Source: Kordiimonas aestuarii (lineage in GTDB: Bacteria > Pseudomonadota > Alphaproteobacteria > Sphingomonadales > Kordiimonadaceae). Taken from it: DNA of 64,000 nt. Location: contig NZ_JAOBPP010000020.1 in NCBI RefSeq assembly GCF_025574465.1, forward strand, positions 290,549 to 354,548. Reading direction: 5' to 3'. The notes under the pieces were generated by a model. It searched no databases. It saw only the letters and a program-made list of their open reading frames with translations, and was not told where the DNA came from. Every line of letters starts with the position of its first letter. Position 1 is the stretch's first letter. Of this stretch, positions 18,228 through 27,902 are shown piece by piece. Made by a program: the position numbers and the translations under genes.

Positions 18228-19738
18228 AGCTTGGCGATGTGAGGCTGTTGCCAAATATGGTGTTTCTGGCGTGTGTGGGGCTTGTGTGTTTTGCCTGGCA
18301 AGATACCTTAGAGCATATATTTTATATCGTATGGAACAGAGACGTTTATTCCCATGGCGTCACTGTACCCGTTGTTACCCTATGGCTGGTTTGGCGTTGC
18401 ATCACGGAGGCAGCCATACCGCCGCCGCAAGCGTATGGACGCGCCGCGTCGCTGGTCTTGCTGGCCGTACTGCTTTGGATGTTGGGGGCCGCGCTGGAAG
18501 CCCGTGTTCTTGAGCATGTTGCGCTTGTGGGAATCTTGCAGGCCTTGGTGATTATGGTGTATGGCCCCGCGGTTTATCGCCAGATACTCTTTCCGATGTT
18601 GTTTCTGTTTCTGGTGATCCCGGTTGGTGGGGGGCTGGTACACCCGTTGCAGAGGGTGACTGCGGAGTCAGTTATCTGGCTATTGGATGTGGTGGGTGTA
18701 CCTCATGAAGCGGAGGGCGTGCTGATACGCCTGCGAGGCGGGCTTTATGAAGTGGCGGAGGCTTGCGCCGGACTTAAGTTCTTTTTTGCAAGCGTCGTCA
18801 CAGGTGTGCTGTTGTGTCATCTGGCGTTTAAAAGTTGGGACAGGCGGGCTGTAATGCTGACGGCAGCTCTTATTGTCCCAGTTGTGGCTAACATTATCCG
18901 TGTCTTCACTATATTGCTGATCGCTGAGGCGACGGACCAGGACTTTGCCAAAAGCATCGATCATATTGTGTATGGCTGGGTGTTTTTAAGCATCGTGCTG
19001 TTTATCCTGATCATCGGCGCCTACCGGTTTTCAGACCGGGCAGAGCAGGTAGTAGTCGCAACGGCACCCGTAAACTGGTCAGTTTGGCAACCCCGCGTCT
19101 TCTTCCTGGTCGCATTTTTACCCCTGGGCGCCAGTCTTTGGATGTCCGGGACGGAGAGCGCACTGATATGCAATATTGCGCCGGTTGCCCAACCCTTGTG
19201 CGATGATTGTGGATACCGGCCCTTGCCAGACCTGATAAATCAACAGCCGTATGGTCTGCAGAAAGTTGATGCGAGTGAGACATTTTTATATCGACACGGG
19301 GGGCAGCGTATTGCGGTCTATGTGGCAATGGTGGCACCGGACAGAAAAAACCACCGGCTGATACAAACCGCCCATACAACGTTGCGCGATGATTGGTTGG
19401 AGTTGGGGGGCGCGCCAACCCGCGATATTACTCACGAGGATGTAAACTACCGGGAAGCGGTGCTCAGGCGCGAGCGTGAGCGGCTGCTGGTATGGCGAGC
19501 CTTCTATGTCGGGGGCGAATTCAGGGGCTCGGTCGCAAGTGCCAAGGCGGCGTTTGGCAAGGCGCGGTTATTGGGGCGCTCCGCGAACGGTGCCGAGCTA
19601 ATCATTGCGACGGACATGTCTGAGGATATCGACGCGGCGCGCGCTCAGTTGCAAAAATTCCTGTCGACATTCCCGGCGGATAGTTTTTTATGGAAGCAAC
19701 TGAGGAACGCAGAGGGACGAGCTATATGTGCGGAATAA
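18224..19738 (+). CDS. xrtA: Exosortase A fused to an EpsI domain
   Basis: 504 aa, GTG start. Residues about 8-275 form the polytopic exosortase domain with around eight membrane segments. The catalytic triad is visible: Cys181 in EACAGLKFF, Arg226 in ANIIRVFTI and His247 in DHIVYGW. Exosortase recognises PEP-CTERM tails and is proposed to cleave and transfer the protein to a surface acceptor. A further hydrophobic segment near 290-310 leads into an EpsI domain (about 320-504; for example ETFLYRHGGQRIAVYVAMVA and LLVWRAFYVGG), a combination common in XrtA proteins. Its last 13 bases overlap the amidotransferase start. No PEP-CTERM substrate gene is visible in the window. Confidence 0.95.
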   Translation: MKLGDVRLLPNMVFLACVGLVCFAWQDTLEHIFYIVWNRDVYSHGVTVPVVTLWLVWRCITEAAIPPPQAYGRAASLVLLAVLLWMLGAALEARVLEHVALVGILQALVIMVYGPAVYRQILFPMLFLFLVIPVGGGLVHPLQRVTAESVIWLLDVVGVPHEAEGVLIRLRGGLYEVAEACAGLKFFFASVVTGVLLCHLAFKSWDRRAVMLTAALIVPVVANIIRVFTILLIAEATDQDFAKSIDHIVYGWVFLSIVLFILIIGAYRFSDRAEQVVVATAPVNWSVWQPRVFFLVAFLPLGASLWMSGTESALICNIAPVAQPLCDDCGYRPLPDLINQQPYGLQKVDASETFLYRHGGQRIAVYVAMVAPDRKNHRLIQTAHTTLRDDWLELGGAPTRDITHEDVNYREAVLRRERERLLVWRAFYVGGEFRGSVASAKAAFGKARLLGRSANGAELIIATDMSEDIDAARAQLQKFLSTFPADSFLWKQLRNAEGRAICAE

Positions 19739-21618
19739 CGGGTGTCATGGTTGTGGGCGAACGGCAGGTCGATCAACCAGCCCTTCGCCTGATGACAGAC
19801 CAGATTGCACACCGTGGCCCCGATGATGACGGCTTCTTCTTTGGCGCAGGGGTAGCGTTTGGCCACCGGCGACTTTCCATCATTGATGTCAGTGGCGGCC
19901 ATCAGCCCATGTTCAGTCCCGATGAGCGGGTGGTGCTGACCTACAACGGCGAGATATACAATTTCCAGCAACTCCGGCGCGAGCTTGAGGCACTGGGCCA
20001 CCACTTTAAAACCCACTGTGACACTGAAGTGTTGCTGACCAGCTATCTTGAATGGGGGCAGGAGTGCGTAACCCGCTTACGCGGCATGTTTGCTTTTGCG
20101 ATATGGGATAATCGGACCGGCGAACTGTTTCTCGGTCGGGACAGGCTGGGCATCAAGCCACTATATTTTGCGAACCTTTCCGACGGTACTTTCATCTTTG
20201 GGTCGGAGCTGAAGGCGCTGATGGTGTATCCCGGTGTCAGTCGCCGGATGCGTATTGATGCCATTGAAGATTATATGGCGCTTGGCTACGTACCGGACCC
20301 GAAGTCAATTCTAGACGGCGTCGAGCAGCTGTCACCGGGCTACACGCTCACCGTCAACAAACATACTGGCCAGCAGCGACAAAAACCCTATTGGCGGCTT
20401 GACGTGGTCACCCCGGCGGTTGCTGACGAACAGCCAGAGGAGCTGCTGGAAAGGCTGGAGGAGGCCGTCAAGCTGCGTATGATTGCTGATGTGCCGCTCG
20501 GCGCATTCCTTTCAGGCGGGCTTGATTCCAGTACCATTGTTGGCTTGATGAGCCGCAATAATCCGGACCCGATCGAGACCTGTTCCATCGGTTCCGATGA
20601 TCCATTGTTTGACGAAAGTGGCCATGCTCAGCTTGTCGCGGACCATTTCGGTACCCATCATCGCATGCGCCTTGTCTCCGCCAAGGATAGCTCGCTGCTG
20701 GATATTATGGCGAGCGTCTATGACGAGCCTTTTGCAGACCTGTCGGCGCTGCCGACATACCGTGTCTGTGCGCTCGCCCGTGAAAAGGTAAAAGTAGTGC
20801 TTTCGGGTGATGGCGGTGATGAACTTTTCGCCGGTTACAGGCGACACCGCTTTCATATGCTGGAGGAAGAACTGCGATCACGTATACCACTGGGGCTCAG
20901 AAGGCCCGTCTTCTCTGCGCTGGCTGCCGTTTATCCCAAGTTTGATAGCGCTCCTCGTTTCCTGAGGGCCAAATCAACTTTTGAAGCCTTGGCGCGATCA
21001 TCGGCCGAGGCCTACTTTCAGTCGGTCAGCAAGACACCGGACAGCGTGCGTTTGAAACTCTACAGCCAGAAAATGAATAACCGCCTGTTTGGGTACCACC
21101 CGCAGGAACGCTTCCAGAAACTGGCGGCGGAGGTTGCAGACGCTCATCCGCTTTCGGTTATTCAGTATATAGACTTCAAAACCTATCTGCCCGGCGACAT
21201 ACTCACCAAGGTTGACCGGGCAAGCATGGCACACTCGCTTGAAGTGCGGGTACCTATCCTTGATCATAAATTTGTCGAATGGGGCTTGAGGCTCGACCCC
21301 GAAGCGCGCATCAGAGACGGGATTGGTAAGGCTGTTTTCAAAGAAGCCGTGCGCAACTTTGTACCTGACAGCATTATCGACCGACCGAAAAAGGGGTTTG
21401 ACGTTCCCGCCGCGGTCTGGTTGCGGGAGGAACTGTCAGGTGAGGTCAGAAAGCTGTCGTCAAATGAGCGGCTTCTCGACACAGGTTTGTTCAGCCGCAA
21501 GGCCATCCAGAAAATGATTGATGAGCATCTGAATGAAAAAAGGGACCACCATACAAGTTTGTGGTCCCTTTTGATGCTTGAGCGCAGTATGGAACAGCTC
21601 AACCTGTCCTGCGTCTGA
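19726..21618 (+). CDS. XrtA-associated glutamine amidotransferase, asparagine synthetase-like (TIGR03108-type)
   Basis: 630 aa. The ATG at 19726 is chosen because it leaves Cys2 (MCGITG) as the class II glutaminase nucleophile; the in-frame upstream ATG at 19690 would bury it. The N-terminal domain has HRGPDDDG, GHRRLSIID and TYNGEIYN; the C-terminal synthetase domain has the pyrophosphatase loop GAFLSGGLDSSTIV and VVLSGDGGDELFAGY. It likely amidates a sugar acid or other component of the exopolysaccharide. It ends the XrtA operon, only 5 bp from the convergent phoB gene, with no clear terminator between them. Confidence 0.94.
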   Translation: MCGITGVMVVGERQVDQPALRLMTDQIAHRGPDDDGFFFGAGVAFGHRRLSIIDVSGGHQPMFSPDERVVLTYNGEIYNFQQLRRELEALGHHFKTHCDTEVLLTSYLEWGQECVTRLRGMFAFAIWDNRTGELFLGRDRLGIKPLYFANLSDGTFIFGSELKALMVYPGVSRRMRIDAIEDYMALGYVPDPKSILDGVEQLSPGYTLTVNKHTGQQRQKPYWRLDVVTPAVADEQPEELLERLEEAVKLRMIADVPLGAFLSGGLDSSTIVGLMSRNNPDPIETCSIGSDDPLFDESGHAQLVADHFGTHHRMRLVSAKDSSLLDIMASVYDEPFADLSALPTYRVCALAREKVKVVLSGDGGDELFAGYRRHRFHMLEEELRSRIPLGLRRPVFSALAAVYPKFDSAPRFLRAKSTFEALARSSAEAYFQSVSKTPDSVRLKLYSQKMNNRLFGYHPQERFQKLAAEVADAHPLSVIQYIDFKTYLPGDILTKVDRASMAHSLEVRVPILDHKFVEWGLRLDPEARIRDGIGKAVFKEAVRNFVPDSIIDRPKKGFDVPAAVWLREELSGEVRKLSSNERLLDTGLFSRKAIQKMIDEHLNEKRDHHTSLWSLLMLERSMEQLNLSCV

Positions 21619-21623
21619 CGACC

Positions 21624-22313
21624 TTAACCGCGGCTGTCCAGGGCATATCCCGCTGATCGCACCGTGCGGATATAGTCATTGGTATTGTCGAAATTCATCG
21701 CCTTGCGCAGGCGCCGGATGTGTACATCAACAGTGCGAGGCTCCACATAGACGTCGTGGCCCCAGACACTGTCCAGCAACTGCTCTCGCGAGAAAACCCG
21801 GCCCGGGTTTTCCATGAAATGCCGCAAAAGGCGGTATTCGGTCGGCCCCAGGTGCACGAGGGTTTCACCGCGGGTCACCCGGTGGGAAACATTGTCAAGC
21901 ATGATGTCTTCAAAACGCAGTTGCTGACCGGCAAGGGCAGGGCGCACCCGGCGCAGTACCGCCTGGATACGGGCAATCAGCTCCTTCGGCGAGAAGGGCT
22001 TGACGATATAGTCATCCGCACCGGTTTCGAGGCCACGAATGCGATCTGGCTCGTCAGCGCGCGCGGTCAGCATGATAATGGGCACGTTTGCCGTCTCTGT
22101 ATTGCGGCGTAACTGGCGGCAAATCTCGAGGCCGGACAGGTTGGGCAACATCCAGTCAAGCAGAATGATGTCAGGGGTTTCCTGTGTGGCGCGGTACAGG
22201 CCATCTTCGCCATCTGCGACGGCCTCGACAGAATATTCGGCACGCTCAAGGTTGTAGCGCACCAGTTCTGTGATGCTCTCGTCGTCTTCTATCAATAAAA
22301 CACGCGTCTTCAC
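21624..22313 (-). CDS. phoB: Phosphate regulon response regulator PhoB
   Basis: 229 aa, OmpR/PhoB family. The receiver domain shows LLIEDDESI, the phosphoacceptor Asp in ILLDWMLPNLSG, the conserved Thr in IMLTARAD and Lys in DDYIVKPFSPKEL. The winged-helix DNA-binding domain has LGPTEYRLLRHFMENPGRVF and VDVHIRRLRKAM. It activates phosphate-starvation genes at Pho boxes after phosphorylation by PhoR. It is the last gene of phoR-pstSCAB-phoU-phoB, an arrangement frequent in alphaproteobacteria. Confidence 0.96.
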   Translation of the reverse strand: MKTRVLLIEDDESITELVRYNLERAEYSVEAVADGEDGLYRATQETPDIILLDWMLPNLSGLEICRQLRRNTETANVPIIMLTARADEPDRIRGLETGADDYIVKPFSPKELIARIQAVLRRVRPALAGQQLRFEDIMLDNVSHRVTRGETLVHLGPTEYRLLRHFMENPGRVFSREQLLDSVWGHDVYVEPRTVDVHIRRLRKAMNFDNTNDYIRTVRSAGYALDSRG

Positions 22314-22337
22314 TTAACTGCCTCCAGTTATCAAAAC

Positions 22338-23048
22338 CTATTGCTCTTCAACCAGCTCTGTGCTGGTGAAGTCTTTTTTAGGCCGCCGGGCGTCTTCAAG
22401 CATGATGCCGGTGATTGTGTAATATACCTGTTCCGCGATATTGGTTGCCTGGTCGCCAATACGTTCCAGGTTTTTCGCGATCATCAGGAAGTGCGTCAGG
22501 GCGCCGATCTGGCTCGGGTTTTCCATCATGCGCGCGAGAATCTGGCGGTAAGCCGCGTTATGAAGATTGTCCAGCGCTTCATCGCGCTCCCACACTTCCA
22601 TGGCGGCTTCGGCATCACGGTGTACATAGCTATCCATCACGTCCTGGATCATGCGACGGGCTTCATCCGCCATTTGTTCCAGAAGCTGTGGCATGACCAC
22701 AGGCGCCGCTTCATTAACCGCAAGCGTGCGCTTGGCGATATTTTTGGCGTAGTCGCCGATGCGTTCGATAATGCCTGTCATTTTGAGCGAAGACACCACT
22801 TCGCGCAGATCGTCCGCGACCGGTGCGCGGCGGGCGAAAACACCAATGGCGGTGCGTTCTGCCTCAAGCTCAAGCTGATCAAGCGCGCGGTCGCTTGCGC
22901 GTACGTGCCACGCTGCGTCGGCATCAATTTCTTTCAGGGCTTTCATCGCTGCGACAAGCTGCTCTTCCGCAAGGCCACCCATGCGGCTTACAATGCTGCG
23001 GAGGTCTTTGAGTTCGTTGTCGTAGGCTTTAACGATATGATCGTTCAT
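22338..23048 (-). CDS. phoU: Phosphate signalling protein PhoU
   Basis: 236 aa with two tandem PhoU three-helix repeats (about 15-105 and 120-210). Metal-binding-type motifs are seen in the first repeat (IIERIGDYAKNIAK) and the second (NLERIGDQATNIAEQVYY). It links the Pst transporter to the PhoR kinase, keeping the regulon silent when phosphate is plentiful. It is 11 bp downstream of pstB and 24 bp upstream of phoB on the same strand. Confidence 0.96.
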   Translation of the reverse strand: MNDHIVKAYDNELKDLRSIVSRMGGLAEEQLVAAMKALKEIDADAAWHVRASDRALDQLELEAERTAIGVFARRAPVADDLREVVSSLKMTGIIERIGDYAKNIAKRTLAVNEAAPVVMPQLLEQMADEARRMIQDVMDSYVHRDAEAAMEVWERDEALDNLHNAAYRQILARMMENPSQIGALTHFLMIAKNLERIGDQATNIAEQVYYTITGIMLEDARRPKKDFTSTELVEEQ

Positions 23049-23059
23049 TTGCTTTTGTC

Positions 23060-23860
23060 CTAACCAAAGCGGCCAGTAATATAATCACGTGTGCGCTCTT
23101 GTTTTGGCGACGTGAATATCTGAGTTGTATCGCCATGTTCCACAAGGTCACCCATGTGGAAAAACGCTGTTTTCTGCGATATGCGGGCTGCCTGCTGCAT
23201 GCTGTGGGTCACGATGATAATGGCATACCGACCCTTCAGTTCATCTATCAGCGCCTCGACTTTTGCGGTTGCGATCGGGTCAAGCGCTGAGCACGGTTCA
23301 TCCATCAGGATCACCTCGGGGTTCACGGCAATGGCACGTGCGATGCACAGGCGTTGCTGTTGACCGCCGGAGAGGGCTGTCCCTGGGCTGTCGAGACGAT
23401 CCTTCACTTCATTCCATAGGCCTGCCTTCTCCAGCGAGACTGCAACAATCTCATCCAGGTCTGTGCGCTCGCGCGCCAAACCGTGAATGCGCGGGCCATA
23501 GGCAATATTATCATAAATCGACTTCGGGAAAGGGTTGGGCTTCTGGAAAACCATGCCAACCCGTGCGCGAAGCTGCACCACGTCGATTTTGGGGTCATAA
23601 ATATCGTCGCCGTCCAGTGTGATGTTGCCTTCAACCCGACAGGTTGCAACCGTGTCATTCATGCGATTGAGGCAGCGCAGGAACGTTGATTTTCCGCATC
23701 CGGAAGGGCCGATCAGCGACGTTACTTCATCACGGTAAAGATCAAGTGAGATACCTTTCACGGCGTGGTTGTCGCCGTAAAATACATTCACATCCTTGGC
23801 TGCCATCTTGGGCGTGCGAGAGTCAGTCATAGGGTCCACTTTTGTTGCCATATCAAGCAT
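23060..23860 (-). CDS. pstB: Phosphate ABC transporter ATP-binding protein PstB
   Basis: 266 aa from the ATG at 23860 (an ATG at 23851 is also possible; a TTG at 23878 would overlap pstA). ABC ATPase motifs: Walker [15 protein letters not shown]-loop region [18 protein letters not shown], signature [16 protein letters not shown], Walker [14 protein letters not shown] and H-loop [10 protein letters not shown]. It powers phosphate import with PstA and PstC at the inner membrane. The start lies directly after the pstA stop, implying coupled translation. Confidence 0.95.
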   Translation of the reverse strand: MLDMATKVDPMTDSRTPKMAAKDVNVFYGDNHAVKGISLDLYRDEVTSLIGPSGCGKSTFLRCLNRMNDTVATCRVEGNITLDGDDIYDPKIDVVQLRARVGMVFQKPNPFPKSIYDNIAYGPRIHGLARERTDLDEIVAVSLEKAGLWNEVKDRLDSPGTALSGGQQQRLCIARAIAVNPEVILMDEPCSALDPIATAKVEALIDELKGRYAIIIVTHSMQQAARISQKTAFFHMGDLVEHGDTTQIFTSPKQERTRDYITGRFG

Positions 23861-23861
23861 A

Positions 23862-25178
23862 TTACCACTGCCGTTCAAATTTCTGACGAAGCCAGATAGC
23901 CAGCCCGTTCATTGCAATAAGGAATGTCAGCAGCACCAGAATAGCGGCTGATGTTTTTTCTACAAAGGCGCGCTCGGGACTATCGGCCCAAAGGAATATT
24001 TGCACAGGCAATGCTGTTGCAGCATCGGTGAAGCCGCCCGGAATATCAACGATAAAGGCTACCATGCCGATCATCAGAAGCGGTGCGGTTTCGCCCAGCG
24101 CCTGAGCCATGCCGATGATTGTGCCGGTCAGGATGCCGGGCATCGCCAGCGGCACTACATGGTGGAAAACCACCTGCATCGGCGAGGCGCCGAGCCCGCG
24201 TGCCGCGTCGCGGATTGATGGCGGTACAGCCTTGATGGACGCCCGGGCCGAGATAATGATTGTCGGCAGAGTCATGAGCGCGAGCGTCAGGCCACCGACG
24301 ACGGGCGCAGATCGCGGCAAGTGCATCACGCCGAGGAACACAGCCAGCCCCAACAGGCCGAATACGATCGAGGGCACGGCCGCCAGATTGTTGATATTGA
24401 TTTCGATAATATCTGTCAGGCGGTTTTGCGGGGCAAATTCCTCCAAGTAGATCGCCGTCAGCACACCAACCGGGAAAGCGATGAACAGTGTCACCACAAG
24501 GGTGAGAGCAGACCCCATGGTCGCCCCCCAAATACCGGCGAGTTCGGGATCGCGGCTGTCTCCACTGGTGAAGAAGCGTGTATGGAAGTTCAGCGATACC
24601 CGGCCTTCTTCATCCAGTTTGCGGTACCAGGCCAGTTCCTTGTCCTTGACCTTGCGGTTTGCTTCTTCCTCTGCCGCGTCGATCTTGCCTTTGCGCAACT
24701 GGTCGATATCATCGGCCGCGAGCAGGCGCACGGTACGGGTTGAGCCCACGATGGCAGGGGTTTCCAGCACCATCGTGCGAAGCTGCTCACGCGCGCCACC
24801 GCTGATCATGCGGATCAATGACCTTCGGTCCCGGCGGCTTGTTACCTCGGGAAATTCTGTTGTCAACGCTTCGTCCAGAAGGCGGATCATATTGGCTTGC
24901 CGCACGTGGTCTTCAAAGGCCTCCGCACTCATGGCGCGCGGGTCGCCAAGAATTTCTTCACTGAAGGTCACGTCGATATCAATGCTGGTTTGCAGAAAGC
25001 CCATGGCACCGTCGCGGGCAATTTTTCCAATCAGCAGGAACAGGAACAAAGCGGCCAGCAATACGGCTGAGACGCCCATTGCCTTGAAATTACGGTCGCG
25101 ACGATAGCGGCGGCGCGTGCGCGCCTGCATCTCAGGTGAACCCCAGTCCGTCGGTTTGAATTCTTTGGTGTTAGACAT
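23862..25178 (-). CDS. pstA: Phosphate ABC transporter permease PstA (with N-terminal DUF3333 extension)
   Basis: 438 aa. An N-terminal extension (about 1-190: one membrane segment at 32-52 and a soluble domain, the DUF3333 type of alphaproteobacteria) precedes the permease domain of about 230 aa. That domain has five or six membrane segments and the ATPase-coupling loop [21 protein letters not shown]. It forms the phosphate channel with PstC. The gene lies between pstC (11-bp gap) and pstB (stop next to start). Confidence 0.95.
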   Translation of the reverse strand: MSNTKEFKPTDWGSPEMQARTRRRYRRDRNFKAMGVSAVLLAALFLFLLIGKIARDGAMGFLQTSIDIDVTFSEEILGDPRAMSAEAFEDHVRQANMIRLLDEALTTEFPEVTSRRDRRSLIRMISGGAREQLRTMVLETPAIVGSTRTVRLLAADDIDQLRKGKIDAAEEEANRKVKDKELAWYRKLDEEGRVSLNFHTRFFTSGDSRDPELAGIWGATMGSALTLVVTLFIAFPVGVLTAIYLEEFAPQNRLTDIIEININNLAAVPSIVFGLLGLAVFLGVMHLPRSAPVVGGLTLALMTLPTIIISARASIKAVPPSIRDAARGLGASPMQVVFHHVVPLAMPGILTGTIIGMAQALGETAPLLMIGMVAFIVDIPGGFTDAATALPVQIFLWADSPERAFVEKTSAAILVLLTFLIAMNGLAIWLRQKFERQW

Positions 25179-25189
25179 ATGGACCAGCC

Positions 25190-26569
25190 TTAATCATAAA
25201 CTTCGCGATATTTGCGAACAATGCGCAGCGCAAAGATGTTCAGCACCATGGTGGACAGGAAGAGCGCCAGACCAAGAGCAAAAGCCGAGAGGGTCTTCGC
25301 GCTGTCAAATTCCTGGTCACCAGTGAGAAGTGCAACAATTTGTACGGTCACAGTGGTTACCGCTTCAAACGGGTTCGCCGTCAGGTTCGGCTGCATGCCT
25401 GCGGCCATCACCACGATCATGGTTTCACCGACAGCGCGGCTGATCGCCAGAAGGAAGGCGCCGACAATGCCGGGCAGGGCGGCAGGCAGGATCACGCTGA
25501 CGATGGTCTCGGAGCGCGTTGCCCCAAGTGCCAGCGACCCATCCTTCAGTGATTTGGGTACGGCCGTGATGGCGTCATCTGACAGGGACGATACAAAGGG
25601 GATGATCATGATCCCCATGACAAAACCTGCGGCCAGGGCGCTCTCGCTGGCAATCTCGACGCCGATAAGGTCACCAAAGTCGCGGAACAGCGGAGCCACT
25701 GTCAGGGCGGCAAAGAAGCCGTATACAACCGTCGGCACGCCCGCGAGAACCTCAAGCAGGGGCTTGGCAATCTTGCGGGTGCGTGAGCTTGAGTATTGCG
25801 TCAGGTAAACCGCAGACAAAAGACCAATCGGCCCCGCGACCATCATGGCGAGGAAGCTGATGAGCAGGGTGCCGGCAAAAAGCGGCACTGCGCCAAACGC
25901 GCCAGCGGCTGCCACCTGGTCCGAGCGAAGGGCTGTTTGCGGGCTCCAGTGCAGGCCAAAGACGAAGTCGACAACAGAAACTTCCTGGAAAAAGCGGAGG
26001 CTTTCAAACAGGAGAGACGCCACGATGCCGAGGGTGGTGATGATTGCGATGACAGAGCTCAGGATCAGGAGCACCGTGAGCACGCGTTCGAATGAGTTGC
26101 GGGCGCGGAAGTCCGGGGAGGTCTTGAAATTGGCAAACAGAAGCCCAGCCAGAGCCGACGACAGCGCCAGTGCAAATGTCGCCCAGATGCCTTTGACATA
26201 AAGCGAATGGAAGTGCTGTGCCGCGGCAAGGATGTCTGGGTGTTTTTCGCCCGACACAGGGTTCTCTACGGCGAGGCGGATCCGGTTCAATACAAGGGTA
26301 GCCTGTTCCATATACTGGCTGTGCAGACCTTCAGGCAGGCCGGAGATCACCAGCCCCTCAATAATGTTTTTGCCAAATACCAGCCAGACGATAAAAATCA
26401 GTAGCCCCGGGATCAACGCGCAAACCGCAGCATAATAGCCATAGTGCCGCGGAAGGCTATGAAGTTTGGACGTATCGCCGGAAACCGCTGAAAGCGAACG
26501 TTGCCGCACGGTGACAAAAGCAATGATTGCCAGCAGTATAAGGGTTAAAAAGATCGCGGCACTCGTCAT
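25190..26569 (-). CDS. pstC: Phosphate ABC transporter permease PstC
   Basis: 459 aa with a strong GGAAGG ribosome site. The long N-terminal region has two membrane segments and a periplasmic loop (about 75-125), as in alphaproteobacterial PstC. The permease core holds six membrane segments and the coupling loop VPKSLKDGSLALGATRSETIV, followed by AVGETMIVVMAAG. It pairs with PstA. A hairpin lies between pstS and this gene. Confidence 0.95.
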   Translation of the reverse strand: MTSAAIFLTLILLAIIAFVTVRQRSLSAVSGDTSKLHSLPRHYGYYAAVCALIPGLLIFIVWLVFGKNIIEGLVISGLPEGLHSQYMEQATLVLNRIRLAVENPVSGEKHPDILAAAQHFHSLYVKGIWATFALALSSALAGLLFANFKTSPDFRARNSFERVLTVLLILSSVIAIITTLGIVASLLFESLRFFQEVSVVDFVFGLHWSPQTALRSDQVAAAGAFGAVPLFAGTLLISFLAMMVAGPIGLLSAVYLTQYSSSRTRKIAKPLLEVLAGVPTVVYGFFAALTVAPLFRDFGDLIGVEIASESALAAGFVMGIMIIPFVSSLSDDAITAVPKSLKDGSLALGATRSETIVSVILPAALPGIVGAFLLAISRAVGETMIVVMAAGMQPNLTANPFEAVTTVTVQIVALLTGDQEFDSAKTLSAFALGLALFLSTMVLNIFALRIVRKYREVYD

Positions 26570-26636
26570 CTTGATCTGCCTTCCGGAGTGTCGTGGTAGG
26601 GATAAGCCCTGTCAGCACTGGGTAATTTGGTACTTT

Positions 26637-26677
26637 GAAGCGGGCCTGCGCCTTTATGCAGTGGCGCGACCCGCTTC
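26637..26677 (-). other. Hairpin in the pstS-pstC intergenic region
   Basis: The arms GAAGCGGG (26637-26644) and CCCGCTTC (26670-26677) pair perfectly over 8 bp, with further gcgcc/ggcgc pairing inside. There is no T-run on the minus strand after it, so it is not a full terminator. By analogy with other binding-protein transporter operons, it probably stabilises the pstS message or reduces read-through, giving more PstS than permease. Confidence 0.6.
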
Positions 26678-26694
26678 CTCATTGCCTTTCAGCC

Positions 26695-27768
26695 TTAGTC
26701 AAGGCTCAGGTTTGTCAGGGCCTTGGCTTCAGCCCGATATTTTGCGCGCTCTTCTTCCGAAAGCGGGATCAGGCCACGGTCGGCAAGGTAACCAAAGTCA
26801 CCCCACGCCTGATCGTTGGTAAATTCGGCCAGAAATTCACGGATACCCGGTACCACGTCAACATGCGCCTTTTTAACGTAAAAGAAAAGCGAGCGGGAAA
26901 TTGGGTAGGCGCCGTCTGAGATCGCCTCGAAAGTTGGTGCCTGAGGCTCGTCACCTTCGGCCGCAACCGGGAATGCCTTGAGGGCGTCAGCGTTCTGGTC
27001 AAGGAAGCTAAACCCGAAGATACCAACAGCTTCGTGATTGGCCTGAAGCTTCTGGACAATCAGGTTATCGTTCTCGCCCGCTTCAACAAAGGCGCTATCC
27101 TCACGGATGCCGCGGCAAAGCGCTTTGTACGATCCGCTGTCGGTTTTCTTCAAAGCTTTCATGCCCGAGAATGTTTCACAACCGCCTTCGATTGCCAGCT
27201 CGTTAAATGCGTCGCGCGTGCCGGAGGTCGGCGGCGGGCCAAGTACAACGATCGGACGATTGGGAAGCTCGGGGTTAACATCGGCCCAGGTCCTGTTCGG
27301 GTTGGCAATCATATTGCCAAGGCCACCTTCCGTACCCGGTGCCGGGATCTTGGCCGCGAGCGCGAGATACAGGTCCCGAAGTGTCAGGCTCATGTCCGGC
27401 GCGCTTTTGTCTGAGGCAATCACGATTCCGTCGAAACCAATCTTTACCTCTACGATGTTGGTCACACCGTTTTGCGCGCATAGTTCAACCTCGGATTTTT
27501 TAATCCGGCGCGACGCGTTGGTGATATCGGGGTGGTTGGTGCCAATGCCCGAGCAGAAAAGTTTCAGACCACCACCGGAGCCGGTCGATTCGACGATTGG
27601 GGTTTTGAAGTTCGATGAGCGGCCAAATTCTTCAGCCACAGCTGTCGAGAAAGGGAAGACGGTTGAAGAACCGACGATACGAATCTGGTCTCGTGACTGG
27701 GCCAGGGTGCCCGAGGATGCAAAAAGGGCTGCCCCTGCAACGGCAGCCGCGATGGCGATTTTTTTCAT
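26695..27768 (-). CDS. pstS: Periplasmic phosphate-binding protein PstS
   Basis: 357 aa. The signal peptide is about residues 1-23 (cut after GTLAQ). The binding-protein fold starts DQIRIVGSSTVFPFSTAVAEEF, with the phosphate-contacting SSTV loop. Later come ESTGSGGGLKLFCSG and PPPTSGTRDAFNELA, also phosphate-binding loops. It captures phosphate for PstCAB. Between it and phoR (27769-27902) lies a 134-bp leader with a palindrome just before the start. Operon order is phoR-pstS-pstC-pstA-pstB-phoU-phoB. Confidence 0.95.
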   Translation of the reverse strand: MKKIAIAAAVAGAALFASSGTLAQSRDQIRIVGSSTVFPFSTAVAEEFGRSSNFKTPIVESTGSGGGLKLFCSGIGTNHPDITNASRRIKKSEVELCAQNGVTNIVEVKIGFDGIVIASDKSAPDMSLTLRDLYLALAAKIPAPGTEGGLGNMIANPNRTWADVNPELPNRPIVVLGPPPTSGTRDAFNELAIEGGCETFSGMKALKKTDSGSYKALCRGIREDSAFVEAGENDNLIVQKLQANHEAVGIFGFSFLDQNADALKAFPVAAEGDEPQAPTFEAISDGAYPISRSLFFYVKKAHVDVVPGIREFLAEFTNDQAWGDFGYLADRGLIPLSEEERAKYRAEAKALTNLSLD

Positions 27769-27782
27769 GTCAAGTTCTCCAA

Positions 27783-27798
27783 GTCACCTGAGGGTGAC
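27783..27798. promoter_or_regulatory. Palindrome in the pstS leader
   Basis: GTCACC-TGAG-GGTGAC is a perfect 6-bp inverted repeat with a 4-bp spacer, 15 bp upstream of the pstS ATG. It may be a small mRNA hairpin near the ribosome site or an operator. It lacks a neighbouring direct repeat, so it is not a typical Pho box. Confidence 0.4.
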
Positions 27799-27902
27799 GA
27801 TAACTCTTGTTTTAAATGCGCTGGCTTATGGTAGCGCCCAAATATTTCGATTTTATGCCAGCACCGGTAGCCCTACGCGCCTATTGTTACAGGAAAATGA
27901 CA

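Noticed and set aside
19726..21618. Asparagine synthetase-like protein as a lasso-peptide cyclase for the PqqD/HprK cassette
   Set aside because: It has an intact N-terminal glutaminase domain (Cys2), is translationally coupled to the exosortase gene, and matches the XrtA amidotransferase family; it is also on the far side of the pst operon.
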